From: Bythopirellula polymerisocia
GTDB taxonomy: Bacteria; Planctomycetota; Planctomycetia; Pirellulales; Lacipirellulaceae
Length of the DNA stretch: 64,000 nucleotides
NCBI RefSeq assembly: GCF_007860015.1
Contig: NZ_SJPS01000001.1
Span: forward strand, 310,001-374,000
Direction of reading: 5' to 3'
Made by a program: the position numbers and the translations under genes
The notes under the pieces: generated by a model
What the model was told of the DNA's origin: nothing
Seen by the model: only the letters and a program-made list of their open reading frames with translations
Databases searched by the model: none
Shown here: positions 1 to 8,397 of the stretch, in pieces
How positions within the stretch are numbered: the stretch's first letter is position 1
Layout of the letters: each line of letters starts with the position of its first letter

Positions 1-51
1 GCAACCCTCACTCTCCTCGGCATGAGTTACTGTAGCCGCAAACACACATAG
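1..51 (+). CDS. C-terminal tail of a truncated gene, possibly a PEP-CTERM protein
   Basis: An open frame enters from the left edge and stops at the TAG ending at 51. The 16 residues seen are ATLTLLGMSYCSRKHT, a hydrophobic run followed by a short basic end. That is how a PEP-CTERM sorting tail finishes, and such tails occur repeatedly in this window, but the diagnostic PEP motif would lie outside. It could also be a chance open frame. Confidence 0.25.
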   Translation, partial: ATLTLLGMSYCSRKHT

Positions 52-124
52 ACTAAATCACAGTTACTCCGCTTACAAAAGGGATGGGGCCGTTAAAAAG
101 TCTGTGGCTAACTCGCAGTTTCCT

Positions 125-227
125 GCGGCGTGCACAACCGCCGCCGCTTCAAATGGCAGCCCCGTCCAAGTACAGCGGTTTGGCACGCCGCCGCGTCCTG
201 GACTTTGCCGTATCTGGCGGCGGGCAG
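125..227. repeat. REP-like GC-rich repeat, copy 1 (two inverted half-units plus tail)
   Basis: The unit GGTTTGGCACGCCGCCGC lies at about 177-194. An inverted, related half-unit (GCGGCGTGCACAACCGCCGC) lies at 125-144, so the two can pair as a large hairpin. The tail CTTTGCCGTATCTGGCGGCG at about 203-222 also recurs in copy 2. The gene-free stretch 52-436 holds only this repeat; short open frames crossing it are low-complexity Arg/Pro-rich translations of the repeat. Confidence 0.7.
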
Positions 228-436
228 ATTCACGCCACACTCAAAGTGTCGTGTCTAACTGTGGACGAAACGGCTCAATAGTGAGGATGACCGGCGTGAC
301 TTATTGCTAAAGGTCTCATCGTATCGGACGATGTATCCTGCAAATTTGGTGCACATGCTGTTACAATGGACGGCGTTCTGAAACTAGAGCGTTCCCAGAC
401 CGGACCCGAATTGGAAATCCCGGATTGAGAGGCCGA

Positions 437-841
437 ATGCGTGTAATCGCAGCCATTCATGTCGCTGTGGCACTTGGTCTGGTAGTAGCGATCGGTGGTC
501 TATGGAATTGGGGCGATCCGTCGGAGGCCATTTGCTGGGGTTTCCCAACGATTCTGCTGCTCACAATGGCCTGGGGTCTGTGGAGACGTCAGGCTTGGGC
601 TCTTGATGTTGTATCGATCGCTTACCGACCAATGTTTGACGTAGGAATTGTACCCTTACTTTTATGTCTCTCATACTATTTTCTAGTTCCGGCTAGGGGG
701 ATCGCAGTCTTGCACGTTTTCGCGGCTTTAGGGATTCTTCTTCTGTTCCCAGCCGTACTCGTTACGGGCTCGACAGTTTGGTTCTTGAAACGGCGAACGT
801 CCAGTGAACAGAAGAAGGGACAGGACGATTTGATGGAGTAG
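437..841 (+). CDS. Small four-helix membrane protein, function unknown
   Basis: The product is 134 residues from the ATG at 437; a TTG at 425 would add four residues. It reads as a polytopic membrane protein: hydrophobic segments near residues 3-22, 31-50, 68-88 and 94-118, then a short charged tail (KRRTSSEQKKGQDD). I do not recognise the family. It sits alone between REP-like repeats, with no close same-strand partner. Its even hydrophobic pattern and charged end suggest a real gene, but neither function nor expression can be argued from the sequence. Confidence 0.55.
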   Translation: MRVIAAIHVAVALGLVVAIGGLWNWGDPSEAICWGFPTILLLTMAWGLWRRQAWALDVVSIAYRPMFDVGIVPLLLCLSYYFLVPARGIAVLHVFAALGILLLFPAVLVTGSTVWFLKRRTSSEQKKGQDDLME

Positions 842-1384
842 GGCGAAGAAAGCAGCTATAATCTTCGTTGAAGGCAGCCTTGGTCTAGGTGAACTTTTCT
901 CGGTGAAGCTCTCGAAACTAATATCGCCATCATAAAGCGGCGTGAAAAAAATCTGGGCTATAACAGCTTGCTGCTAAGTTCAACGCCATTATCGTCCGCC
1001 GCTAGATAAAGCACCTTGGCTAAGTTCCGAGGTTTGGCACGCCGCCGCGTCCTGGCCTTTGCCGTATCTGGCGGCGGTCAGGTTCCCCGCCGCACTTTGA
1101 CTGTGTACGTAAAATGCATTCGTTAAGCATCACAGATTCGGCTCATCGGAGCCGAACAAGGGGCAACGGCCAAGAACAGCCTTGAAAATTGTTGCAATTT
1201 AAAGGCTCTGGGAGGAGAAATGTGAGAATGGGGTGTGAATTAACCCAATACAGGTTCAGATTAGAACCAAATGGCATATCTGATATAATGCGTAAGGGCA
1301 CAAGGACGGCAGATTCTGGGCCGTGAGTGCCAGACCACATGGCGTCGAGAGACTTCGTTTCCTTCATTTAGAGGAGTGAGTCCG
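842..1384. other. Gene-free stretch with REP-like copy 2
   Basis: No convincing coding frame is seen. The only recognisable structure is the REP-like repeat at 1031-1083. The ribosome binding site GAGGAG at 1371-1376 belongs to the next gene. Confidence 0.5.
1031..1083. repeat. REP-like GC-rich repeat, copy 2
   Basis: About 50 bases match copy 1 (from about 177) almost without change: GGTTTGGCACGCCGCCGC, then GTCCTGG, then CTTTGCCGTATCTGGCGGCG. The main visible differences are single bases, such as GGACTTT against GGCCTTT. Confidence 0.75.
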
Positions 1385-1672
1385 ATGTGGAAAGTCGTGG
1401 CAACCTTAGCTTCAATGGTAGTCTGCGGAGCTGTAACTCTGTTTGTGACGGCCCTCGTTCTGATGGAACTAGGCTCACAACATCATAATAACAAGGACTA
1501 CTACGGTAGCCATCCAGCGTTGGTCTTGGGACCCGCGGTCCTGGGCTTCCTAGTCCCGTGGGCATTGGTGTGGTTGCTCGACAAGTTCGTAAACCAAGAA
1601 GCATGGAAAGTCGGACTTCTGGTCTTCGTGTCGCTGGTGCTATGTTTAGCGATAAGAGTATCGCTGGGTTAA
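1385..1672 (+). CDS. Small three-helix membrane protein, function unknown
   Basis: The 95-residue product begins at the ATG at 1385, eight bases after a strong GAGGAG ribosome binding site (1371-1376); an in-frame GTG at 1376 overlaps that site and is unlikely. Three hydrophobic segments are visible, near residues 3-28, 43-62 and 71-93, with a polar His/Asn/Asp/Tyr-rich loop between the first two. No family is recognised. It lies between REP-like copies 2 and 3 in an island of small membrane genes. Confidence 0.6.
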   Translation: MWKVVATLASMVVCGAVTLFVTALVLMELGSQHHNNKDYYGSHPALVLGPAVLGFLVPWALVWLLDKFVNQEAWKVGLLVFVSLVLCLAIRVSLG

Positions 1673-1707
1673 GTTGCTGTGGAGACATACAGTCTACTGA
1701 CTCTCTT

Positions 1708-1778
1708 GCGGCGGCGTGCACAGCCGCTGAAGAAAACTGTGTTCCAACTAGTTCCGCGGTTTGGCACGCCGACGCTGG
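1708..1778. repeat. REP-like GC-rich repeat, copy 3 (inverted pair)
   Basis: The half-unit GCGGCGGCGTGCACAGCCGC at 1708-1727 faces CGCGGTTTGGCACGCCGACG at 1755-1774, giving the same head-to-head arrangement as copy 1. The intervening 27 bases would form the loop. Confidence 0.65.
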
Positions 1779-1934
1779 ATAAGTGCTGGCCCCTTTATTT
1801 GGAGTAGGTACAATCTAGTGAGGTGACTGGTCATCCACACTCACTCGGCGAACGCTGGGAGGGCTTTTCGTTGGTTTCGTGCCGTCCACTTCTGCAGACG
1901 CTCACGATTAGCATTTTTCACGAGAGGTAAGTAA

Positions 1935-2705
1935 ATGAAATCCGGCTTAATCCTTGGTCTGGCCACCGCCGTTCCGGCATTTCTTGTTCTCTTGATTCCT
2001 ATGGGCGAGCCCACATCTGCCATTGCAGCGTTAGTAGCTGGAATCGTACTCTCGGCAGTCTGCGGACTACTTAGTCCAACACGTCGCAAATCAACCTGGG
2101 CCAAGGGTAAAGTCTTGGTCGTCTGGTGGACCGTTGTTGGTATTCTTGTTGGCGTTGCTGAGGGCTTTGCTGCCGGAGTTTTTATCGACGTTCCTCCTGG
2201 TGATTTTCTTGCCATGATGGTTGCGGTGTTAGGCTCACTATATCTGGGAATCTTGGGGAGTAGTGTGGGGTTCGTCATCGGCCTAGCCCATTCCTACCAA
2301 TTACGCCCATCCCAATTCACGAAATTCAGTCTTCGCTCACTGTTACTCGTCGTTACCTGCGTCGCCGTCGTTTTGGCAACTATCGCATATTTCCTCGCCC
2401 CACAGAGCGAGCAAGGCCGGTTAAAAGAACAAATTGAGCATTTGGAGCAGGAGGCTCGGATGTTGGATGAGAAAGCCGAGCAGCTAGGCCACTATATCGA
2501 GGGTTCTGAAAAACCACCTGGATGGAATGTACATGTGGACATGGCGAGAATGAAGGGCACGCCGATGACTGATGCAGAGCAAGAGGAGTTACGCATCCGT
2601 ATGTTAGAAATGGAGCGTGGAGAAGTGGAGAAGGCTCACAAGGCCGCAGAAGAAAACCGAAATCTAGCGAATGAAAAGCGAGAGCTGCTCAAGCAGATCG
2701 AATAG
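1935..2705 (+). CDS. Membrane protein with C-terminal coiled coil, function unknown
   Basis: The 256-residue product starts at ATG 1935, just after a GAGAGG ribosome binding site. Hydrophobic segments near residues 4-23, 28-46, 63-83 and 93-117 are followed by FSLRSLLLVVTCVAVVLA (about 132-149), a membrane segment preceded by a short RSLLL-type motif often seen in planctomycete membrane proteins. The rest (about 158-256) is highly charged and rich in Glu, Lys and Leu, with heptad-like spacing typical of a coiled coil, so a cytoplasmic or periplasmic rod is likely. The function is unknown. Confidence 0.65.
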   Translation: MKSGLILGLATAVPAFLVLLIPMGEPTSAIAALVAGIVLSAVCGLLSPTRRKSTWAKGKVLVVWWTVVGILVGVAEGFAAGVFIDVPPGDFLAMMVAVLGSLYLGILGSSVGFVIGLAHSYQLRPSQFTKFSLRSLLLVVTCVAVVLATIAYFLAPQSEQGRLKEQIEHLEQEARMLDEKAEQLGHYIEGSEKPPGWNVHVDMARMKGTPMTDAEQEELRIRMLEMERGEVEKAHKAAEENRNLANEKRELLKQIE

Positions 2706-2716
2706 CCCATTTGCCA

Positions 2717-2762
2717 GAAACGGCAGCCTTGACTAAGTACAGCGGTTTGGCACTCCGCCGCG
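2717..2762. repeat. REP-like GC-rich repeat, copy 4
   Basis: The core AGCGGTTTGGCACTCCGCCG starts at 2741. Together with upstream GGCAGCC and AAGTACAGC blocks it matches the left flank of copy 1 (about 155-194). It begins just after the stop codon of the coiled-coil gene. The remainder of 2763-3058 shows no coding frame. Confidence 0.65.
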
Positions 2763-3058
2763 TAGTAGCTTATTGCCTTTCAAGCTCCGGGGCGACATGT
2801 CCTAGGCGCACAAGCGTGCCAACCTAGAAGGCAATCTCCGCGAGCTCGGTTGATTTATGCGGCACCACAACAAGGTTCGATCGCTCCGACGATTCCGGGA
2901 AATTCCCCAAGATTCTTGCTAGGGCGCTAGTCACGGGGAAGTGGGTGCATTGGTAGAATAGGGGCTGTGCGCCGACAAGCTTTCGGTACGGTCAGTGGGA
3001 AGCTTACTTTCGTTCACATGCCAAAAATGCATTGACCAACATAGGGGCTTAACCAATT

Positions 3059-4120
3059 ATGAAAGTCTCCACAGCATCATTTTTATTCGTGCTGGCCACG
3101 CTTGTCAGTGCGGTCAATGCTGCAGTTACCTTTGATTGGGCCACGGTCGGGAATCCTGGAAATCTCGGCGACAGGCAATATGTTCAAGGTCAAGGTAGTT
3201 TCGGCGCTGTCAATTATGTCTACCGTATCAGCAAACATGAAGTCACCAACGCCCAGTACACCGAGTTCCTGAACGCTATCGATCCGATGGGGTCAAAGCC
3301 GAATTTGGGCGGGAGTGATCCATTTCTCTACACCCACTTCATGTTCACCAACGCAAACGGCGGCATCAACTTCAACGGCGGCGCCGCCAACGGTTCGAAG
3401 TACCAGGTCAAGCCAGGACGCGACAACAACCCGGTTACCTTCGTGTCATTCTTTGACGCGATGCGTTTCACAAACTGGCTACAGAACGGCCAAGGCAGCG
3501 GCTCGACGGAATCGGGGGTTTACACGATTGGCTCGGGCTACAGCGAAATTCGCAATCCGAGCGCCACGTACTTCATTCCCAGTGAGGATGAGTGGTACAA
3601 GGCGGCTTATCACAAGAATGACGGCGTGACAGCCAACTACTGGAGATTTCCGACATCGACCCATGCCACTCCGTACAGCGACCAGCCGCCCGGGAGTGGC
3701 TCGCCCACCCAGTCGAACACAATGAATAGCAGAAATGATGACGGCATCGCCAACGGCTACGACGACGGTTATGCTGTCACCGGTTCAACGAGCACCAGCA
3801 GCACGCAGAACTATCTGACCGATGTGGGCGCCTACACGGCATCGCTGAGCCCATACGGCACGTTCGACCAGGGGGGTAACGTGTTGGAGTGGAATGAGGC
3901 TGCCATTTTCCAAAGTTCTTTTTCCCGCGGTCTTCGGGGCGGCAATTGGACCTGCTCTTCCAGCTGCTCGATCGCGTCGCCCCCACTATACTCCTACACT
4001 GGGACCGAGAGCGAAGTCATTGGTTTTCGCGTCGCAAGCGCTGTCCCCGAGCCAAGTACAAACCTGTTAGTAGCATTCGCAACCCTGGGATTGATGATTT
4101 GGAGACGAAGGTTAGGGTGA
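3059..4120 (+). CDS. SUMF1/formylglycine-generating-enzyme-like PEP-CTERM protein
   Basis: The 353-residue product has a signal peptide (about 1-21, ending VNAA), a SUMF1-type fold and a PEP-CTERM tail (VPEPS at about 330, hydrophobic helix, WRRRLG). SUMF1 landmarks read in order: YRISKHEVTNAQYTEFLN, NNPVTFVSFFDAMRFTNWL, TYFIPSEDEWYKAAY, GTFDQGGNVLEWNE, RGGNW and GFRVAS. True formylglycine-generating enzymes use a Cys pair near the C-terminus; this protein has C-S-S-S-C just after RGGNW, but whether it is catalytic cannot be judged. Many bacterial SUMF1 proteins are non-enzymatic binding domains. The tail predicts processing by an exosortase and surface retention or release. Confidence 0.85.
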   Translation: MKVSTASFLFVLATLVSAVNAAVTFDWATVGNPGNLGDRQYVQGQGSFGAVNYVYRISKHEVTNAQYTEFLNAIDPMGSKPNLGGSDPFLYTHFMFTNANGGINFNGGAANGSKYQVKPGRDNNPVTFVSFFDAMRFTNWLQNGQGSGSTESGVYTIGSGYSEIRNPSATYFIPSEDEWYKAAYHKNDGVTANYWRFPTSTHATPYSDQPPGSGSPTQSNTMNSRNDDGIANGYDDGYAVTGSTSTSSTQNYLTDVGAYTASLSPYGTFDQGGNVLEWNEAAIFQSSFSRGLRGGNWTCSSSCSIASPPLYSYTGTESEVIGFRVASAVPEPSTNLLVAFATLGLMIWRRRLG

Positions 4121-4873
4121 AGATTACTGCCGGTCCCAAACCCTATCGGCTTTAACGACCGCCTCTAGTTAGGGCATGGTAGAGGTAGATCGATGACTCC
4201 CCACATACATCTGGCCGTCGCTTTGCTGGCAAAAACCACCGCTCTGGACCCTGGCTCTTCGGTGAGGTTCGGCCTTCTACACACTCTGAGGACACACCCG
4301 AGCTCTACGCCAAGTTCACCGCGTGCACACTGTCACTCCCAAGTTGGTTGAGAAAATGACTCCGTTGCGGGGTAGCAGCTTCTCTGAGGATGTCTCAAAC
4401 CTGCGTTGGGTTAATGAGATGTTGGCACTTTGAATTGCGACATAAGTGTAGAGACTTGAGCGTCCGAAGATTCATCGGCTATTAGACTTACGGCGACTGG
4501 TGCTAACAAACCAACACTTTCCGGCAGCGTAAAGTGTAGAGTTATGGCTACAGATTCCGTGGTGATTCAAAAAAGTTTGGGAATTTCGTTGCAATGGGAG
4601 TTGGGTGGTGTTAGCATTGCGCTTGATTTCAGTTTCGATACGAAACGCTCCAAAAAGGTAAGCTAACCAAAGCCGCCACGAATCCATGCACTTGACCGCC
4701 TTCTGGCAGTCAGCGGCGCGAGATTCGTGACGGCTTTGTTTCGTTTGAATTCGACCGATTCTTAGTTGGTCTGTGAACACCTACCTGATTGAGGAGAACA
4801 AGATGATCGAAGTGCACTATGCCGCAGCTCTCACTATAGAAGGAGCTACATCACGAGATCGCTAAAAATAGGA
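4121..4873. other. Gene-free stretch holding repeat element copy A and a 20-codon open frame
   Basis: A 20-codon frame, ATG 4802 to TAA 4864, is preceded by GAGGAG and ends just before the next gene; it could be a leader peptide or a remnant. The repeat at about 4310-4460 is described separately. Nothing else is supported. Confidence 0.4.
4310..4460 (+). repeat. Dispersed ~100-150 bp repeat, copy A
   Basis: This segment aligns in the same orientation with about 8525-8664. Shared blocks include TGACTCCG, TGCGGGGTAG, TGTCTCAA and TGGCACT at similar spacing, with substitutions between them. The two copies lie about 4.2 kb apart and bracket two PEP-CTERM genes and an IS110 element. The nature of the repeat is unknown. 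Confidence 0.5.
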
Positions 4874-5566
4874 ATGGTTTTTCTAGTGGTGGCCTTGCTG
4901 TCTCCAACGGCCGTAGCGTTGACGAACTTGACCGTCAATGGAGATTTTGAATCCCCTTCAGCTCCTGGTTTCGTAACTTTCAACGCGCCGAGCAACTTTC
5001 TCGGATGGAGAGTTACGAACGGCGGAGTAGATGTCGTCGCGGACAACTTCTACGCGCCCGCATCGGGGCATCAGTCACTGGATCTCAACTCCGTGGCGAG
5101 CGGTTCTGTTTTTCAAGACGTTGCCACTAACTTCGGTCAGGCGTATCTATTCGTATTCTCATTCGCTGCCAATCCCTTGCCCGATAACCCTGCATTCCCG
5201 TCGCCAGCCATCAAAATAATGGAGGCTCGATGGAACGGCACGGTCCTGGGCACTTTCGTACAAGACACCACGGGGCACACGGCGTCGAATGTTGGCTGGC
5301 TGGATTACGCTTTCGGTGTCTTTGGGACGGGTGTTGATCGGATTACATTTACTAGCTTGACGGTCGGATCCGCCGGTCCGGCGATCGATAATATCCGCTT
5401 GTGGGTTGTTCCCGAGCCATCGACCTTTGTTCTTTTATCGGGCTCGATAACCCTTCGGTTGCTCGTTCGACGGGGATGTCAACTCGTCACACTACCGGTT
5501 TTAGCTCGAAGAATCTCGCCGCAAAGCGGTCACGAACAGAACCTTAATAGAGATTATCCACAATGA
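4874..5566 (+). CDS. Choice-of-anchor-type PEP-CTERM protein
   Basis: From the ATG at 4874 the product is 230 residues. After a signal-like segment it reads LTNLTVNGDFESPS, then GWRVTNGGVDVV and AIDNIRLWVVPEPS, the layout of secreted beta-sandwich proteins of the DUF642/choice-of-anchor kind, with a PEP-CTERM motif at about residue 180. The start is doubtful: this ATG lacks a basic n-region and a ribosome binding site, whereas upstream codons read R-S-L-K-I-G in frame behind AAGGAG (4840-4845). The true start may be a non-standard or mutated codon near 4850-4853. The C-terminus runs about 30 residues past the usual Arg-rich end. Its stop overlaps the next start (ATGA at 5563-5566). Confidence 0.75.
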   Translation: MVFLVVALLSPTAVALTNLTVNGDFESPSAPGFVTFNAPSNFLGWRVTNGGVDVVADNFYAPASGHQSLDLNSVASGSVFQDVATNFGQAYLFVFSFAANPLPDNPAFPSPAIKIMEARWNGTVLGTFVQDTTGHTASNVGWLDYAFGVFGTGVDRITFTSLTVGSAGPAIDNIRLWVVPEPSTFVLLSGSITLRLLVRRGCQLVTLPVLARRISPQSGHEQNLNRDYPQ

Positions 5567-6743
5567 ACGTCACCAAATTGACTTTAGGAGCTGCCTGTGC
5601 GTTGCTCCTCAGCTCGCAAGCGTCGGCGAGAGACATCGTCGGAATTCAGAACTTTCGAATCGTCTCGCGATTGACGGGATCTGCCTCCCAGAACCGAACC
5701 GACGCCGTCGGAGTTGGCGGCACGGATCTTGGCCATATGGTCAACCACAACGGCAAGACCTATTTTCTCTTCGGCGATACCTTCACCGGCGAGACTCCGT
5801 TCGTCGGCGGGGATTGGCGGCAAAACGCGATGGCATGGAGCACGGATTTGAATCCGAGCAACGGCATCACTTTTGACGGCTGGGTGACTCGACCTAACGG
5901 GACTGCCAACCAGGTGATCTCACCGGGCAGTCAGCCAGTCACCTACATTCCTACTGGTGCAATAAGCGTCGGCGACAAGATTTACGCTTGGTACATGCAC
6001 GTATCCGACTGGAATGGGTGGACGCTCAGCCATGCTGGGCTCGGCTGGTGGCGGGAAGGGGATAGCCAGTTCACCAACGTGCCCAACTACCGCTTCGAAA
6101 ATCCGGCAGGTGGCGCCTACACGACCGGCAATGGTACCCTGGGTGGTAACTTCGGCATGGTGGCCGCGAGGGAGGAGTCAAGCTCGCCCGGGTGCTGCCA
6201 GGCCTGATCGAAGATTTATCTGCATACCGCTACTTCGATGGCCTGGTCGCGGACGAACCACAGTGGACGACCAGTGAATACGATAGCAACAAGCTGATTC
6301 AGAACAGCGTTGGCGAGATGTCGGTGATGTATAACGAGTTCCTCGGAGCATGGACGTTGATGTACATTACTGGCGGCGCCGAACCCGACTTCGAGATCCG
6401 CCAAGCTGAGTATCCGTGGGGACCATGGTCCGAACCGATCACTGTCGCCGATTTTTCACAGGCTCCGGGGCTCTATTCGCCTTATATGAATCCGCTCTAC
6501 GTGGAAAACAAGGGCGAGACAGTGTACTTCACAATGTCGCTTTGGGGTCCGTATGACGTTTATCTCGCGAAGGTGACACTCGTATCCGTACCCGAGCCGC
6601 AATCTGTAGCTATGTTTGGTGTCGCATTGGCCGCGTTTGGCATGGCCACATTGCGTCGCACTCCATGTCATCCTGTATGGGTATTGGTCTCGGGGCAGCT
6701 TGGCGGGATCGCAATGTACGTAAGGCTGTCGATCGACGCATGA
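5563..6743 (+). pseudogene. DUF4185 PEP-CTERM protein, frameshifted
   Basis: The first frame (5563-6207) has a signal peptide (ASA at its end) and DUF4185 signatures such as GGTDLGHMVNHNGKTYFLFG. It then ends in a nonsensical SSSPGCCQA. The second frame (to 6743) continues the same protein: KLARVLPGLIEDLSAYRYFDG, then YSPYMNPLYVENKGETVYFTM, then VPEPQS and a PEP-CTERM helix. The switch falls in a G-rich run near 6168-6176 and is explained by one missing base. DUF4185 proteins resemble five-bladed propeller glycosidase-like proteins. Either the gene is broken, or the base was lost in sequencing. The coding start overlaps the upstream stop, so the pair was co-translated. Confidence 0.8.
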
Positions 6744-6849
6744 TTGTGAAACGTGGAACCAAGGGAGGATGGACCAGTTTCAGCAAGTTACGCTGGATGC
6801 TAAGTTGCTGAGGTGTTTCTCAGATTGAGACACCTTATAGAATCACCAG

Positions 6850-7030
6850 TCCACCGGCTTTGTGCGACTCGCTGAAACGTAGGCTCTTCTCGTTTGCACG
6901 AAGTTTCAGCGAGACGGAAACACAAAGCCGCTGCAATAATCGATTGGAATCGGTAGCCAGCGGACGTTACGGATAGTAGACACCAGCCGTTTAACGGCTT
7001 CGCAGAGACGTCCGAACGCCCGCTTGCTTC
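6850..7030 (+). ncRNA. Putative bridge RNA of the IS110 element
   Basis: Two strong stem-loops lie upstream of the transposase. In the first, CGGCTTTGTG (6855-6864) pairs perfectly with CACAAAGCCG (6921-6930), and inside it CTCGCTGAAAC (6868-6878) pairs perfectly with GTTTCAGCGAG (6903-6913), with a 24-base apical region and an asymmetric internal loop. In the second, CGGACGT (6961-6967) pairs with ACGTCCG (7008-7014) around AGCCG/CGGCT (6985-6999). IS110-group elements are known to express a bridge RNA from this position with target- and donor-binding loops. The assignment is by position and structure; guide sequences were not matched. Confidence 0.55.
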
Positions 7031-7140
7031 GCCCGATAACGGATCACTCAGATGACGCTCAGCAAAGCTCTCTATAAGGTTTCCGCCAGGACGAAGCTGG
7101 ACTACCGACTTACCTTCTTCCAACTTAAGGAGATTCAATC

Positions 7141-8397
7141 GTGAACGAAAACCCCAAACCTGGCCTCTTCATTGGCATCGACTGGGCCGACCAGAAGCAC
7201 GACATCCATGTCATCGACCGTCAAGGCAAGGGATTTCACCAGCAGTTCGAGCACTCGGCCGAGAGCATCCACGCTTGGGTTGGCGATATGCTCAAGCTCG
7301 CTGGTGGACAACCCATCGCCATCATGCTCGAGCAGTCTCGCGGAGCACTCATCCATGCGCTCATGTTCCGAGAGAACGTGCTACTCTATCCGGTCAACCC
7401 CAAGCAATTGGCCCGCTATCGTGAAAGCTATCCTGGCGTTGGCAAGAACGATCCCACGGACGCCATGTATCTGGCGCGGATGCTGCGTGAACGAATCACG
7501 ACGCTGAACGTCTGGCAGCCTGACGACGAAAACACGCGCCTGATTGCCAATTTGTCCCAGCAGCGGCGCAAGCTCGTGGACGGTCAAACGAAACTGCGAC
7601 TGCAGCTAACGGCCCTCTTGAAGTCGTATTTTCCCTTGGTTCTAGAGATTTTCGGCAAGCAACATCAGCTGCCATTGTTGCTCAGTATACTGCGCCGATG
7701 GCCCGACCCTCGCCAATTGCGTCGCGCGGATCGTCGACTCATTTGCCGCGTCCTGTGTGAGCACTCTCTCCGCAACGAACAGCAGCAGAAGGAGATCATC
7801 GAGCGTATTCGTGCTGCTCAGCTACTGACCCGCGATGACGCGCTGATTACTCCTTCGGCGATGTCGGTCAAGCTGTTGGCCTATCAAATTCAGCAAGCCC
7901 AGAAGATGATCAAGGAGTTCGATGACGCAATTGACGAAGCGATGAAGCAACATCCCGACGCACACTTATTCGCGAACCTGCGTGGCGCCGGTAGCGCGCT
8001 GGCGCCTCGCCTCCTCTGTGCGTTCGGCTCGCAGCGTGACCGCTGGGAAGATGCCGAGAGCGTGGCGTCGTTCAGTGGGATCGCACCTGTGACGAAGCAG
8101 AGCGGCAAGCAGCGCCACGTCCACCGGCGATTCGCTTGTCCGAAGTATCTGCGGCAAACGTTCCACGAGTTTGCCGACTGTGCACGACGACATTGCCCAT
8201 GGAGCAAAGCCCGCTATCGTATGCTCCGGGACCGCGGGATGAAGCATCACGCGGCGCTGCGAAAGATCGCTCGCAGTTGGATCCGAATCCTGTTTCGCGT
8301 CTGGAAGACACGAGTACCCTTTGACTGTGATCGCTACATCGCCAACCTGAAACAGCGCTGCCCAGACATCGTTCCCTACTTCGCCCAAGAAAACTGA
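7141..8397 (+). CDS. IS110-family transposase (DEDD recombinase)
   Basis: The 418-residue product starts at GTG 7141, after AAGGAG at 7127-7132. The N-terminal RuvC-like DEDD domain shows FIGIDWADQKHDIHV (D14), LEQSRGAL (E64) and GKNDPTDAMYLARML (D104, D107). The C-terminal Tnp20-type domain shows LRGAGSALAPRLL, FSGIAP and QSGK, where Ser321 is a candidate for the recombinase serine. The length fits a complete protein, and all four acidic residues are present, so the element may still be active. The enzyme would move the element as a circular intermediate guided by the upstream RNA. Confidence 0.92.
   Translation: MNENPKPGLFIGIDWADQKHDIHVIDRQGKGFHQQFEHSAESIHAWVGDMLKLAGGQPIAIMLEQSRGALIHALMFRENVLLYPVNPKQLARYRESYPGVGKNDPTDAMYLARMLRERITTLNVWQPDDENTRLIANLSQQRRKLVDGQTKLRLQLTALLKSYFPLVLEIFGKQHQLPLLLSILRRWPDPRQLRRADRRLICRVLCEHSLRNEQQQKEIIERIRAAQLLTRDDALITPSAMSVKLLAYQIQQAQKMIKEFDDAIDEAMKQHPDAHLFANLRGAGSALAPRLLCAFGSQRDRWEDAESVASFSGIAPVTKQSGKQRHVHRRFACPKYLRQTFHEFADCARRHCPWSKARYRMLRDRGMKHHAALRKIARSWIRILFRVWKTRVPFDCDRYIANLKQRCPDIVPYFAQEN

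Noticed and set aside
125-1778. Repeats as a CRISPR array
   Set aside because: Spacing is irregular, units are inverted and no spacers or cas genes occur.
4416-4440. Sigma-54 promoter (TGGCAC near 4425)
   Set aside because: The distance between the GG and GC elements is one base too long, and copy B does not preserve the GC.
4472-4780. 102-codon minus-strand frame upstream of the choice-of-anchor gene
   Set aside because: Composition is not protein-like (His/Ser/Arg/Asn mix), and no ribosome site or family motif is seen.
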